A DNA stretch of 64,000 nucleotides from Rosellinia necatrix. Taxonomy: Eukaryota > Ascomycota > Sordariomycetes > Xylariales > Xylariaceae. A model generated the notes under the pieces. That model did no database searches. It saw nothing but the letters and a program-made list of their open reading frames with translations, and had not been told where the DNA came from. The position numbers and the translations under genes were made by a program. Location of the stretch: NCBI GenBank assembly GCA_021209875.1, contig JAGYVD010000001.1, positions 1,240,001-1,304,000 on the forward strand. Reading direction: 5' to 3'. Below are positions 34,803 to 46,305 of the stretch, piece by piece (position 1 is the stretch's first letter; each line of letters begins with the position of its first letter).

Positions 34803-36999
34803 ATGGCCGCCCTCAGGAAGTTTGCACTCCTGGTGCTCGCCGTCTATTCTGAGCACCAGGTCCTGGCTGCCCTGGACGGGGCCGCTCTCGCTAAGCAATA
34901 CTTTGACAATGACGCTCTGTGGTACGTAGACAGGATTCCATTCTTCGAAGCCAGCGATGCAGCGATCCAGGAAGTGTATTACTACCGATGGAAGATCTTC
35001 CGATCCCATCAACGTGACCTGGGCGTCAATGGCTGGATCACCACCGAGTTCATCGACGATGTGAATTGGCAGACCTTCCCGTCCGGCTCGCTTAACGACG
35101 CCACCCAGTTCCATCTCAATGAGGGCCGTTGGTGCCGCGATCGTCGTTTCTGGACCGACTATGCCAAGCACATGTACGGCCCGTTGAGCAACCCGCGCCA
35201 TTTCTCCGAGAACATGGCTGCTTCCATATGGAATGCTTATTTGGTCGACGGTGACCAGTCAGCTATCACCGGCCTTCTTGGTAGCATGCAAAACGTTTAC
35301 AACCAGTGGCAGGGTGACCATTACGACTCGTCTAAGGGCCTATTCTTCATTGAGCCACTCGCGGATGCTACCGAGTATACCATCGCAAGTATCGATGCCT
35401 CCTGTGGGACAGATGGTTTTGGAGGAGGGGATTCGTTCAGACCCAGCATTAATGCGGTGAGCTTTTCTCGGGATATAACGCCTACACTTAATGCAACACA
35501 GCGCCTGTGGCAGATTTCCTAGGTGGTGTGGGCTTATTGTCGGTCTACTAACTATGGTCTCCATATAGTATCAATACGGCAATGCTCTTGCTATTGCCAA
35601 TATCGCCAAGCTGACAGGGAACACCGGCGTTGCAAACGACTATACTGCCAGGGCAGCGGCTATCAAGGCTAACGTCCAGGGATCCCTCTGGAACTCCACG
35701 TACCAGCACTTCATCGACAGACACTATCAAGCTACTTCTTGTGTCAAGTACTGGGATTTCATTCGTGGCAGAGAGCTCGTTGGCTACGCGCCTTGGTTGC
35801 ACGACCTGCCAGACGACAGCGCCGTATATGCACCGGCGTGGAAGCACATCCTCGATTCTTCTCGGCTGGGCGGCCCTTACGGGTTGCGTACCAACGAGCC
35901 TAGTTACCAATACTATATGGTTCAGTATCGCTATCTAGGGGACCTTCCTGAATGCCAATGGAACGGCCCTGTGTGGCCATATCAGACTTCGCAGACGCTC
36001 GGCGCGCTCGCCAATGTGCTAGACCACTACCCTACAACCGCGGCGCAGAACGTCATCACAACTTCTGATTACATGCAGCTGTTGGCCCAGTACGCAAATA
36101 TGCATTACAACAAAAACCGAGGCGGCCTGCTCGATATTGAGGAAGACTATAATGGCGACACCGGAGCACCCATCGTGGGTCTGGACCGATCGCCTCACTA
36201 CTTCCATTCCAGCTTTGTGGATCTGGTAATTTCGGGGCTTGTGGGCATTCGGCCGCGCGCCGATGATGTTCTCGAGATCAATCCACTTGGTGGCTCATTG
36301 AGCTACTTCCGCCTCCAGGGGGTCAGGTATCACGGCAACGAGGTTGCCATTCAATGGGACTCGACGGGTTCGAGATATGGCACCAAGGGGTTGGTAGTCG
36401 AGGTCGGGGGTGCTGTCGTCGCGACATCGGCGACGATGAGGCGCATCACGGTCAACGTGTCCCGCAAGAGCCCGCTCGCGCCCAAGAGGCACACTTCGCT
36501 GGCCATCCAGTTGCAGAACAAGGCGTACTATTCCGACATACCCGCCTACCCCGTCGGCAGCGTCTCCGTGGCCAACGCGGACGCCTTCAAGGTCCAAGAT
36601 GCCATCGATGGCCGGACCTGGTTCTTCCAGCAGCCGACCAACTCGTACCAGATCCCGCATGGGTGGCAGACCCCCGCCGGCACGGGCGCATCCGTCTGGT
36701 ACATGGTGGATTTCGGCACCAGCACAAGCCTGCAGAGCGCAGAGCTCGCGTTCTACGCCGACTCGAGCGTCGGCACGCCGACCTCATACCATGTCGAGTA
36801 CAACACGAGCAGCGGCTGGAAGAGCGTGTCCAACGCCAAGTACCCGACCATCGTGGCGAATGGCATCACGTACGCCTCGTGGACCGCGGTGTCTGCGAGT
36901 CAGTTCCGCCTCGTGTTCACGGCGCCCACTGGCAAGCCGTCTCGACTAGTCCAATGGAAGTCATACAGCGATGTGGTTGATGGTACTGTGTACTCGTAG
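34803..36999 (+). CDS. Secreted MGH1-like glycoside hydrolase with C-terminal discoidin-like domain
   Basis: Two exons, 34,803-35,456 and 35,569-36,999, joined in phase 0 across a 112-nt intron with a CTAAC branch site, give 694 aa. A signal peptide (MAALRKFALLVLAVYSEHQV) directs secretion. Residues from about 30 to 480 read as an alpha/alpha-barrel hydrolase of the mannosylglycerate-hydrolase/GH63-like type: ALWYVDRIPFFEASD, YYYRWKIFRSHQRDLG, GFGGGDSFRPSINAYQYGNA and QWNGPVWPYQTSQTLGAL. The last ~140 residues (AIDGRTWFFQQPTN to the end) resemble an F5/8 type C / CBM32 domain that could bind sugar. The enzyme probably acts on an alpha-linked glycoside outside the cell; the substrate cannot be read from sequence. 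The ATG at 34,803 is the first in frame. Confidence 0.85.
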
Positions 37000-37900
37000 T
37001 CATCATAGTAGTCTTGGGGTCCGTTCGTACATACCCTTAGGCAGACATGGGTGGTCCAGAAGTTGTTGGCCTTTTTCATCGCTATCTTGACGCTTCGTCA
37101 TTCCCGAATTGAGCATGAGATGTGTTGTGAATCTGCTGCTGGCCTCGGTTCTCCGATGGAATATCATTAGCTGGCCTGGCCTGCCATTTGAATCAAGTTG
37201 CGCGTAGTGGCAATAACCCGCATAGGTTTGGCATAGGTTTGGCATAGGTTTGGCATAGTAACTATAGTCCAGAAGTGGGCATTTGGGCCTTAGGTTAGGT
37301 AGACTGTGGCAATAAGAATGCGCCGCACTGGGTTGGGCTGTCTGGGCTGCCCTTAGGTAAGTGCTTATGTGCCTCCATTAAACATCTCAATCTGTGCCTT
37401 CCATCTGGTCGTGTCGACCGTCTGCCTTTTGTTGACTAGGTAGGTACCTAGGTAAGTAGGTAGGTACGTAACCTATAAGGGTGTTTGTTAGTGCAGATGG
37501 GTAGAAGGTGAACGAACCCCTCCTCCTTCCCTATTCCCTATTGACTACCTAGAGCGGCAGGAGCCATGGAGTACAGTCACGTGCCCCTCACGTGTTTCAC
37601 CTCCACCTACACTTTCCCTCCCGTTCACCTTCCTATCCGTCCTATCGACCTGGCTTTCTATATCGGAAACACGCAGTCAAACGTTGCATCCTAGAACGAT
37701 AATCACAGCTCTCTTATTTATTCCTCCGGGATAAAGGGAGATGGTGGGCCCCGACCGCCAGAGCGACCTGCCCTCAGAAAAAGTACCTACGCTACCGTAG
37801 GTACCTAGTTCCGGCACTTATTTACCTAGGTACCTCACCTCACGTTCATGGCAACAACGCGCCAATTGGATCACTTTGGGCTGCCATCTACGACCGCGAA
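37000..37900. other. Intergenic with TACCTAGGTA motifs and an 11-bp tandem repeat
   Basis: No gene. It holds an 11-bp unit CATAGGTTTGG repeated about 3.5 times at 37,221-37,258. TACCTAGGTA-type motifs are dense at 37,437-37,470 and 37,784-37,836. An out-of-frame ATG at 37,848 opens an 80-codon frame overlapping the start of the PHD gene and could act as an upstream ORF. Confidence 0.6.
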
Positions 37901-39389
37901 ATGGAAGACCGTTCGAAGGCCCCTGAAACGGGGCTTGGGGGAGATGTTGTCACGGCCGAGACCTGTCCGTCACCAGGCGATCAACGTCCAGTCCCTGCTG
38001 CAAGTCCTGCTGCAAGTCCTGCACCAAGCTCCACGAGTTCCATGGGACAGCGACCTTATGTACCCCAGTTCTCTGCCGCCACACAGATGATATTGTCACG
38101 CATTAGCAGCAAGCCGGGGAGTCTATCGGCCGCTCTTTCTTCGGCCTCTTCCATGGCTAGAAGCATTGAGAAGTCCGCCTTCGATGACGCCAAGAGACGC
38201 CTGGTTATGAACATGAATACCTCCTTAACGATGCCTATGCCAACTCCGCGGCAAGGGCAGCCTAGCTATATGCCTGATTCGTTCCAGCTGCGCACGTCAG
38301 CACCTATGCCCACCGTAGGGACGGCAAAGCCTGCCCCTACAAAGGCTTCAGTCCCTAAGCCCTCCCTATTGAAGTCGAAAGGGAAGGCGCTACGGGGCAC
38401 TAAGCGCAAGCGAGGCAAGGAGAACGAAGGTGCGTCGTCAAGCCAAGGAGAATTGTCTGATAGTGACGTGGACGCGGTAGCGAAGGCTCGGGCGGCTGCC
38501 ACTATGACAAAATCAGGCCGGCAGGTTCAGAAACCGGCACAGTTCAACCCGGTAGAGTCTGTAACCCCTCAGAAGCGAAAGCACTATGGAAAGCGTACTG
38601 CGGACCAGGCTCTTTGCAAGGTGTGCACAAGGGGGCTCAGCCCAAACATGAACCAGATTGTCTTCTGCGATGGATGCAATTTCTGCTGGCATCAGATGTG
38701 CCACGATCCGTACATCGACGATGATGTCGTCAGTGACGAGAACCGTTCGTGGTTCTGTAGCCGTTGCATGTCGAAGCGGGAGAAGGCCCTGGCCAAGAAA
38801 AAGACGATGACAGACCACAAGGGCGTCAGCTGGGCATCTAAGAGCGCCGCTCAGGTACCTTCTCTACCTAACACATGTCCACGCTGCCATTATGCTGACC
38901 GACATACAGAAGCGAACATACCTCACCAACATCCCACATGCCCAATTAGTCAACATCATAATGTATAGCACAGAGCTCCACCCAGACCTCCCCATCTTCC
39001 CCGCCCAGGAGTCGGGGGCGTCTACCAAACGGGGCGGTCAGGGTGGGTCTACAGGGTCTGCGGCTGGCCCCTTCTCGCGAGTTGACTCAAGGCTTAGTGG
39101 ACCGGTGAACTTTAATAGCACGGTATCGACCCCGGACGCAAGGGGCTCGGACACAGGCGGAAAGCCAAGGACGAAACGAAAAGGCTCTACCGAGACTCAG
39201 GGCCAAGGGGAACGTGAATCATCGGTCGAATCGGTTCTCCCGGCCTGGCCGAAGGTCGGGCAGGGCGTTCTAGCCGGCCTGGAGATGAATGAGGATGATT
39301 TGCGTGACAAAAACGATTTCGAAGCCTTCAGCGTTACCACCTATGACGGTAACGGCCGGAAGGTCATGGAGAATGGTATGCCCGTCTGA
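37901..39389 (+). CDS. PHD-finger protein
   Basis: Two exons, 37,901-38,854 and 38,910-39,389, with a 55-nt intron (GTACCT...CATACAG) in phase 0, give 477 aa. The first 230 residues are disordered, rich in Pro, Ser, Met and Lys, with a basic patch GTKRKRGKE as a likely nuclear signal. A single PHD finger follows with Cys239, Cys242, Cys256, Cys259, His264, Cys267, Cys286 and Cys289 (CKVC, FCDGC, CWHQMCHDP, WFCSRC). PHD fingers usually read histone H3 tails. A short conserved-looking block after the intron, KRTYLTNIPHAQLVNIIMYS, may be a helix used for partner binding. The rest is disordered. Likely a chromatin reader; its complex cannot be told from sequence. Confidence 0.85.
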
Positions 39390-39879
39390 CAATATGAGAA
39401 ATGTAGTGTGCGTAAAGTCGCATTGATTCACTGACCTAACTACTGTCCCGGCAACTCTCTGGTTCTGTTTGGCGAGGCATGGTTGTTTCATTATGTTTGG
39501 CTTGGTGTTCAAAGTGCTTTGCATCATAGCCTGCCTTGTGAGCTTTGCCGGCGTTCTGGGGGTAAAAACGGCGTAAAGGGGGAATTGATACCTGCTGGAA
39601 TTTTAGTCTTGTTGGTGGCCTTTTACTGGTCTCACATGTACATTCCGAGACATATGTTTAATTAAGGCTCACTCGCCTTTCCTGTGAACCTACTTGACGT
39701 GTAAAGGAGCACCTCCACACGGCACCGGTCTAATCTTCTAAGTTAGAACCCAGCCGAAAACCTCAGATTCAATTACCGGTATCGACGTTTGCGAAAGGAG
39801 CAGCATGACCTCAGGTTGTAGGGGGGTTGTGTTTAATGTTAATATTTTCAGTCGGAGACCAGAATATCATATAGCTATG
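39390..39879. other. Shared 3' region of convergent genes
   Basis: The PHD gene and the minus-strand GH16 gene converge here. No gene or distinctive element beyond ordinary AT-leaning 3' sequence. Confidence 0.5.
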
Positions 39880-41304
39880 CTAACCGCTCCCAGGAAGTTC
39901 GTATCGCGTCGGTTCTGGAGGCACCTCCGCCGGTAACTCGGCGATATTCTCATCTGCTCTTTTTCTCCGAAACAGGTTAGCCATCCACCCAGACATACCT
40001 CTTCCATCGAGCTCGGAGACTGGGTTCCCCTGCATTTCCTGTGGCCCCCCTTTGGGGTGATCTTGAGGCGGGACTCTTGTCTCGAGGGGTCGACGTCGAC
40101 GCAGGCAGTAGAAAGCTGTGGTGCCGAGTACAATAGCGCCGCCAACCACGCCGACCACTATTCCAGCTATAGCCCCCTTTTCGAGGCCAGAACTGTGGCT
40201 GCTCTGATTGGACGGCACGGGAGACCCTAGAGAAGACTTAGGGGGACGTTTCAAGCTTAGAGGATACATGGTCATACCTGACGTGGGAGCTGGTGTGCTA
40301 GTTGTGCTCGTCTGGGTGCTTGTTCCAGTCGTATTCGCTTCCGCCTTCTTTATCTCTATGCTATCAAATGTTCCGGTTTGATCCTTGTAACTGTATTCCG
40401 CAATCCCTTGTGCTTCTGATGTCCCCCCGCCATAGTCAATAAGCCGTACACTTTGCAAGTATGCTATGAAAGGGGCGTCGTCGAAGTTAGTTAACCCGCC
40501 AGCCCATGCGACGGTGCCTTCCGGAACGTTTGATTTGCCGGCGACCCAGGTTCCCATCTTGAGTTGCGCGGGGGTTTGCCTTTACCATGGTGAATTAGTG
40601 CTTCTCTAACCTAGGGGTAGTATAGGATCTATACTAACGGGAATTGTCTGCCGCTATCCGCATCTTCGTACTTCAGTGTCCGTACTATTTTCCCGTCGAC
40701 CATCCATTGGATTCTCTCCGACGTCCAGTCTACGGCATATGTGTGAAACTGGAGTGATGGGTCGCTGATGTTATGGTAGCCACCCCGATCGAAACTTGAA
40801 GTATTCCCTTTGCCAAAATAGTTGCTCTGGAGCTGGCTTTTTTCGCCGCCAACTAAGTCCTAGATATCGTTCTGTATCAGCCCCGAAATTCCCATATCAC
40901 GCGAGCGCCTGAGACACACTTACGATATCGATTTCATCGAGACAATCGCTTTGAAGCACCAAGGCCGTGACGATACCTGTACCCCGAGCGAACTTCAAGG
41001 TGACCTCCAGCCGCCCGAAGAAGATGTATTGAGGCAGGGTCAGTGTAGGCGCATCGTTCTCCTCCCATATTATGAATTCCAACCCAGAAGACGGGTCTGT
41101 CCCAAACGTCGAGTTATCCGACTTCTCGAAAGCGCCGCCTTCGTCTGTGATGAAATCATAGTAATTGCCCCTGCCAAGAGCGGCGTTCGCAGGACATGTG
41201 GTCTGTAGAGGATCGCAGCTGATAGCAGCATAAGTCACCGCAGCGGATATTAGCACCGATACTAGGAGCGGGGCCGTGCCGCGCCGGGCGGCACTTCTCG
41301 TCAT
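39880..41304 (-). CDS. GH16 glycosidase/transglycosylase with C-terminal membrane anchor
   Basis: Three exons, 41,304-40,924, 40,859-40,639 and 40,579-39,880, give 433 aa; introns are 64 and 59 nt. An N-terminal signal (APLLVSVLISAAVTYAA) leads into a GH16 domain of the Crh-like cell-wall type. The active-site strand CLDEIDI ends exactly at the first junction (Glu124, Asp126) and continues as DLVGG. Aromatic and barrel motifs follow (FHTYAVDWTSERIQWMVDG, QTPAQLKMGTWVAG). A Ser/Thr-rich stalk precedes one membrane helix at about residues 336-359 (GAIAGIVVGVVGGAIVLGTT), followed by LRRRRP and a cytosolic tail. The usual third catalytic residue, Glu in ExDxE, is replaced by Asp128 in this splicing model. 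It probably remodels wall glucan or chitin-glucan links, if active. Confidence 0.85.
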
Positions 41305-44300
41305 CGTCAATGAAGCGGAATGTTGAAGCCTCCGGCCGTGAGCCGGGAGTTGAAAAGCATGAAGGAGGGAACGAACTCCGAAGCCCACAACCTCGCGAGG
41401 AGTATTCCACACCAAAGTCAACCATTTCCCGATCCTCCGTATCCTGTTTCAAGGGTTCTGACATGCACCCTTTCCCCATTGGACGACGCCGGCGGCAAAG
41501 GATCTACCCTGATCTCGCTTGTCGCAATGCGTCTCAGTATACCGGGTTTACAAAGCAGGCCGGGCCATCAATACGACCCTGCAGTTTCCCCTCGGCGTCA
41601 GCGTATCCCAGGCCCAGATATCATAGGGAAGGATTTTCGTGGACGTGTCTCCGCCTCCCCTCTGATCATGAATATTAATGCAGGTATTCGCTTAATATAC
41701 TACCAAACTAAAATTGAGCCCTACTACGTATATATAAGTTCCTTGACAAGCAAATCGGACCCTTGCGGCTTTTCTTCTCAAAGATGATTGATTTTCAATT
41801 TATTAGTGGTGTTGGTTTGTAGTGGACTATCCAAAGTAGCATTCATCACCTACAGCACATGTCCATAGCTAAATAATCAAGAAAGCAGCCCCCACTGACC
41901 TATTTGACCCTTCGTAAGAATATCACTATGCCTAGAAATCTCGTGCTTCGTACCGGATTATATAAGACTGCATGTCAAGACAGCTCTAGATTCACGGGGC
42001 CTCATTTGCATATGGGTGATCAAGTAGTGTGGAAATGATGTGTATATCCCACACGGCACGCCATCTGATGTTCAGGGGCTAATGACTGCTTGTGTCTGCC
42101 TTGCGACACGCAGATTACCCTAAAAGGATGCAATATGTTGTTTAGTGATTACTGGTCGCGCAACGGTCATTCTCCCGAACTGGGCTCTCAACCAATCGCA
42201 TTAGAGGGGTTCCTAAAGGATTCCAAAGCGTGCAACCTGTCTCATCGCGGCTTTACAATCCCTTTCAATTTTAACAGGCTACGAGATGTATATACTAATA
42301 AGGTTCTTTAATACAACACTGCGAGCCGTAAATGAAGTACCTTTTGAAAGATTTATAGCCTAAACCAACTTGGCAACTCTCATGAGCCTTAGGGTCCGGA
42401 AGTCAAATTTTCTACTGAATATGGATTTTATAAATATTCAAAAGCGTTTATTGTCATGTCATAGGTGATATGATCTACACGAAACACCTCAACATTCGGA
42501 AACTTAACTGCCGTTAATCCCAATCACTGCCCCCAAAACTCGAGCACCCTCTTTGGCATGCTATTTCAAGAATCACGTCAGTCTTTATTAGTAAATCAGC
42601 TTGTAGAATTTGTAGATACTATCGGCTCAAAGGCAGTCCGCCTGCTCGGTGTAAGCTACCTAGTTGGGGTAATCCTCGCACAAAGGGCTGATGCAGGGAG
42701 TAACTACAAATTAAGATGGCTGTTCACAGGGATACAGCTGAACTATCAAGATAATGTACTTACCATGGCACCCTTCTTCAATAATATGCACCTGGTGAGC
42801 GCTAGTGTCCTTCGCGAAGGGGAAACAGAGGTCGGTGTCCCCGCGCGGCGTACATACGAATGCCAACACAAACCGACAGCTGGTAGTTACTTATAGTACA
42901 GTACCTGCTTGAGGCTCTTTGGGGTCCGCTTATTTCTTTTTAGATACTCCCTTTCTTCCCGTTGTGCCTCGGTGAGGTCCCGGGGCCTTAGTGTTTAGCT
43001 ATCTTACCTTCCTTACTAGGTTCGCAACTTAGCGCGATGCTCTCGGGTCTTCCAACTGCTGTCGGTGTGTTGGTTGCTGCTTATATCCCACTGCTTGCAA
43101 CGCTTCTTTATTAAGGGATGCAGAAGAGCCGTTGTCGATCAGCGACTCGATTCCACTTATCACTCCTATGCTTACCATGGCCGATTCTATCGATGGATGA
43201 AGGGAGTGTCTGCGATCTCCGCACGCGCGCCGTTATCCGGGAGTAGATGGCCTTATGATAATTAGATACAAGTATAATCTCCCAATATACACCCTCATGC
43301 TACTCGGTCGTGGTGTAAGGTCGTGAAGTCGCCGTCACTAATCACATCGATTCAAACTCAAGCTCTTACACTCTCGTTCACCCCCATAGAAATAGCCATC
43401 GCTGCCAATTTGATTGATATCAACAAGACTACCAATATCATTATAGGCAGCGACATTCATAAAAGCTCACGTCAAGATTAATCACGACTTCTAAAAATTT
43501 TAGAAGGAAAAGCAATAGGGATCGAATTCAGCGATAGCCAGGCTATACCGATCAACGCGCTCCCGGGTACATTTAAGTAGCGTATCGCATCTTTACAAAC
43601 CTCGCAGTCTTGGAGGATGTTGGGGGAGCGTTGCCTAAGGGCGTGTACACGGACGGCAATGGAACTCGTACCTTTGACTTAAGCCGCGTCAAATCATTTT
43701 GCCCGGTCCTGCTGTCAACTTCAAGTAGACAAGGCGCATGCACTCTTCATCTATCGCTATTTGTATCGCGATGGAAGATTGAAAGTTTAGTTATAAGTAT
43801 CTTCTTAGTAAGGGTAGCAATCTTATGATACTGGTTATGGTACAGCACGCTAACTGGGACATCTGGGACAGGACGGCAGATGACCTCGTGCACAAGGGGT
43901 TCGGGGGACCAATCCAAGCCTTTGGTGGACCCGGAGGCGGCAGTATTTTATGCTCAGGGCGGCATTTCGCATCGATCCAGATATCATGTTTCCCGCGCTC
44001 CTCGTCTTTTGTTTTGGTCTTCGCCCAGAGCTGGTATAATAAAGATATGAAGATGGTGACGGCGGAGAGTATCAAAGTCCTCACCCTGAGTCTAGGACAT
44101 TGATCTTCACCTGGGTGGTCGAGGCTCGTATCTTTAGGCGCGGAGCTATAACCACCTACCATCTGGTGGACGGGAAAGCTCTATCTACACTGTTCGTCGT
44201 CACTACCTGGTTACCACCTCTGACGTACCGTGACTAACGGCGCCTAGGGTGGTATTCTTTCGCCATCCTTCTCCCGTGACTACATAAAGTCCTAGAGGAG

Positions 44301-45951
44301 TTCCAGTATAGGTGTATGCAAATACTAAACGCTGTATGAGCCGCACATATGTTGTGCGCCTAGTGCTTCGCGGGCTGCTTGATATGGAGCCCACGCGTAG
44401 CCCTCACGGGCCATAGGAGGAACCATACTGGATCCCCCTAGAGGATACTTATCGTCCCGTGCTAGGATCGCCGTGTTCTCAACCGCGCGGTGTGCGATCT
44501 TGTGACTTATTATGGTCGATCGGCCGCTCGGCGTGCAGCGCTGCGATAGGGGTCCTGGTACGACAAGACGAAGTTCATTTCGTCTTAGCTTTGGTGTTGG
44601 TCCTTTTATAGGTCGTATCGATGAACTCCGCAAATGTGTTCACCGATTCACGAAGGTAACTAAAGTGGAGAGTATTCGCCGTCTCGGGCCCGGCTTGGCT
44701 CGGGGATTACTGAACTAACTTGATGTATGCACTCGCCGTCTGCTGCTTCACGGGAGTGTCATGCTTTGCCGTAACAGGTGCCCTTGTCTACTTATGGAAA
44801 TTTTTTTTGCCTGGGTAGACTTACTTTAGCATACATATACATCTTTAATACGGGTTGTCAGCTTTAAGTTCTTGCTTTGATTATTTGAAAGTGCTTATGT
44901 TGACTGGGTCTCAAGGCGAGGTATATCCACGCGATCTCCCTCCGTCGGCTTGGCTTCGGCTTAATGAGGCCGGCCTTATGACTGGGTAGGGGTCCTAGAT
45001 CGTTTGGTTATCTAGGTAGTACTAACGCACGTTTGCAAAGGAATAAGCTCAGGACAGGATTGAGGAGGCATTAGCTTTACAGTAGGCGAGGATATGCCGA
45101 CCGGGACTAGGTGTATAGTCACGACCTGGTTTGAATCCCGTCGCGGCCGGGATTTTTAGAAGCCAGAAACCCACGCTAAGAGAATATTAGCATCAGTTAC
45201 GGTTACCAAACCCATGTCACCCCTGACTCGCGGCTGACACAAATATATGTGGCTCATCTCGTATTCGAACGATAGCTAGGCTGTGGATATTAATCGGGAA
45301 TGCTTTGGATTATTGACACCGCTGGGCCGTAGCACTGTAGTCTGTAGGTACGCTCACACCGACTATCTGAGCCGGTCCTACTTGCCAGAACCACCCGTGA
45401 TGATTCGAGTGCTATTCTGCAAATAGCCGACACAAGTTCATATACCCGCGACCGTTTGAGTACCAGCAGCTATCAACCAGTTCCTAAATAGCGTGCAAAC
45501 CCCACGGGGTCCGTTTCATTCGCAATGGAGAATGGATGCACGTGTGGAAGGATTGACGAGTTAAAAGAAAGTTCATTTGCCTAAGCGAGCTAGGATCAGA
45601 TCTACGAGATCTGCAGTCGACGAAGGTCCCCCGGGGCCTTGCCCTGGATCTGCCCCAGATATAAAGCATCTGCAGGCGGTCTTTGATTGTTTCGGATTAA
45701 TAAATGAAGGGGATTCGACGGATACTTACCAGGCTTGGTAACGAGCTTGCTTTCGGTTGGGCCATATAATCTTGCCATCGGGACCTCCAAGAGATATCGG
45801 ATATCGATCGTGACCCTGTCACACATGTAACTGTGCGCCCATACTTAACCACGAATAGAATAATCACCTCCGTCTACGTGTATACTTTCCTCTCAATCAT
45901 AGACAACGAAAGCCTCAGAGCAGTTTATGTTCTCCCTCTAGTCCCGCCACA
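41305..45951. other. 4.6 kb with no convincing gene
   Basis: Apart from one weak frame listed separately, I see only short frames. Scattered pieces could be gene relics. One is a plus-strand stretch at 43,610-43,740 (GVYTDGNGTRTFDLSRVKSF). Others are minus-strand pieces at 45,826-45,602, which ends at a GTAAGT donor, and at 44,633-44,325. None can be joined into a gene. Confidence 0.5.
43791..44162 (-). CDS. Possible small membrane protein
   Basis: A 123-aa frame with an ATG at 44,162. A charged N-terminus precedes one membrane segment (RTLILSAVTIFISLLYQLWA, about residues 29-48). KTKTKDEERGK and a Pro-rich tail (ILPPPGPPKAWIGPPNP) follow. No family is recognised and there is no splice or expression evidence. 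It could be chance; I list it because the hydrophobic segment and ordered tail are more gene-like than neighbouring frames. Confidence 0.25.
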   Translation of the reverse strand: MVGGYSSAPKDTSLDHPGEDQCPRLRVRTLILSAVTIFISLLYQLWAKTKTKDEERGKHDIWIDAKCRPEHKILPPPGPPKAWIGPPNPLCTRSSAVLSQMSQLACCTITSIIRLLPLLRRYL

Positions 45952-46305
45952 ATGCGCACCCCAACGCTTCTAGCCCTCGCGTTCTCCATCCTACCCACCG
46001 CCCGCGCCGCGGCAGGCGCCTGGCCAAGCTGCGATCCGAGCTGCAAGAGCTGCGGATTATACTGCAACGAGGGCTGCACAGCTCCACTCGTCTTGAGTGA
46101 GTGCAACCGGTGCCTATACTGCCGGCGCGAATCGTCGTCCTGCGGTTTTGTGCAGATCGGTCCATCGTCGGATCAGCCGCCGGACCCGGCCTACTGCGCC
46201 ATGTGCCAAGACAGCTGCCATTGCTATATCGATGCCAAGTGCTATGACAATACGACGACTACTTCCAGTCCTTCGCCGTCAAGCTCGGCGGCGGCGGCGG
46301 CGTAG
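45952..46305 (+). CDS. Small cysteine-rich secreted protein
   Basis: Intronless 117-aa frame. The signal peptide MRTPTLLALAFSILPTARA is followed by about 75 residues with 14 cysteines in short spacings (CDPSCKSCGLYCNEGC, ECNRCLYC, CAMCQDSCHC). The tail is low-complexity Thr/Ser/Pro and ends in five alanines. An even cysteine number and a secretion signal point to a disulfide-stabilised extracellular protein, as in many mould effector or antimicrobial candidates. I recognise no family. The Ser/Thr/Ala end could be a weak GPI signal but lacks a clear hydrophobic tail. The stop is followed by a purine-rich stretch (46,320-46,440). Confidence 0.6.
   Translation: MRTPTLLALAFSILPTARAAAGAWPSCDPSCKSCGLYCNEGCTAPLVLSECNRCLYCRRESSSCGFVQIGPSSDQPPDPAYCAMCQDSCHCYIDAKCYDNTTTTSSPSPSSSAAAAA

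Noticed and set aside
43610..43740. Plus-strand piece GVYTDGNGTRTFDLSRVKSF
   Set aside because: Gene-like texture but no start, no domain and stops nearby; at most a relic.
45095..45160. tRNA-like B box (GGTTTGAATCC) followed by a T-run
   Set aside because: No T-stem, acceptor stem or D-arm can be paired around it; probably chance.
44325..45826. Minus-strand pieces that might come from a cytochrome P450 (DDKYPLGGSSMVPP)
   Set aside because: Similarity is slight, no heme Cys motif is seen, and the pieces cannot be joined.
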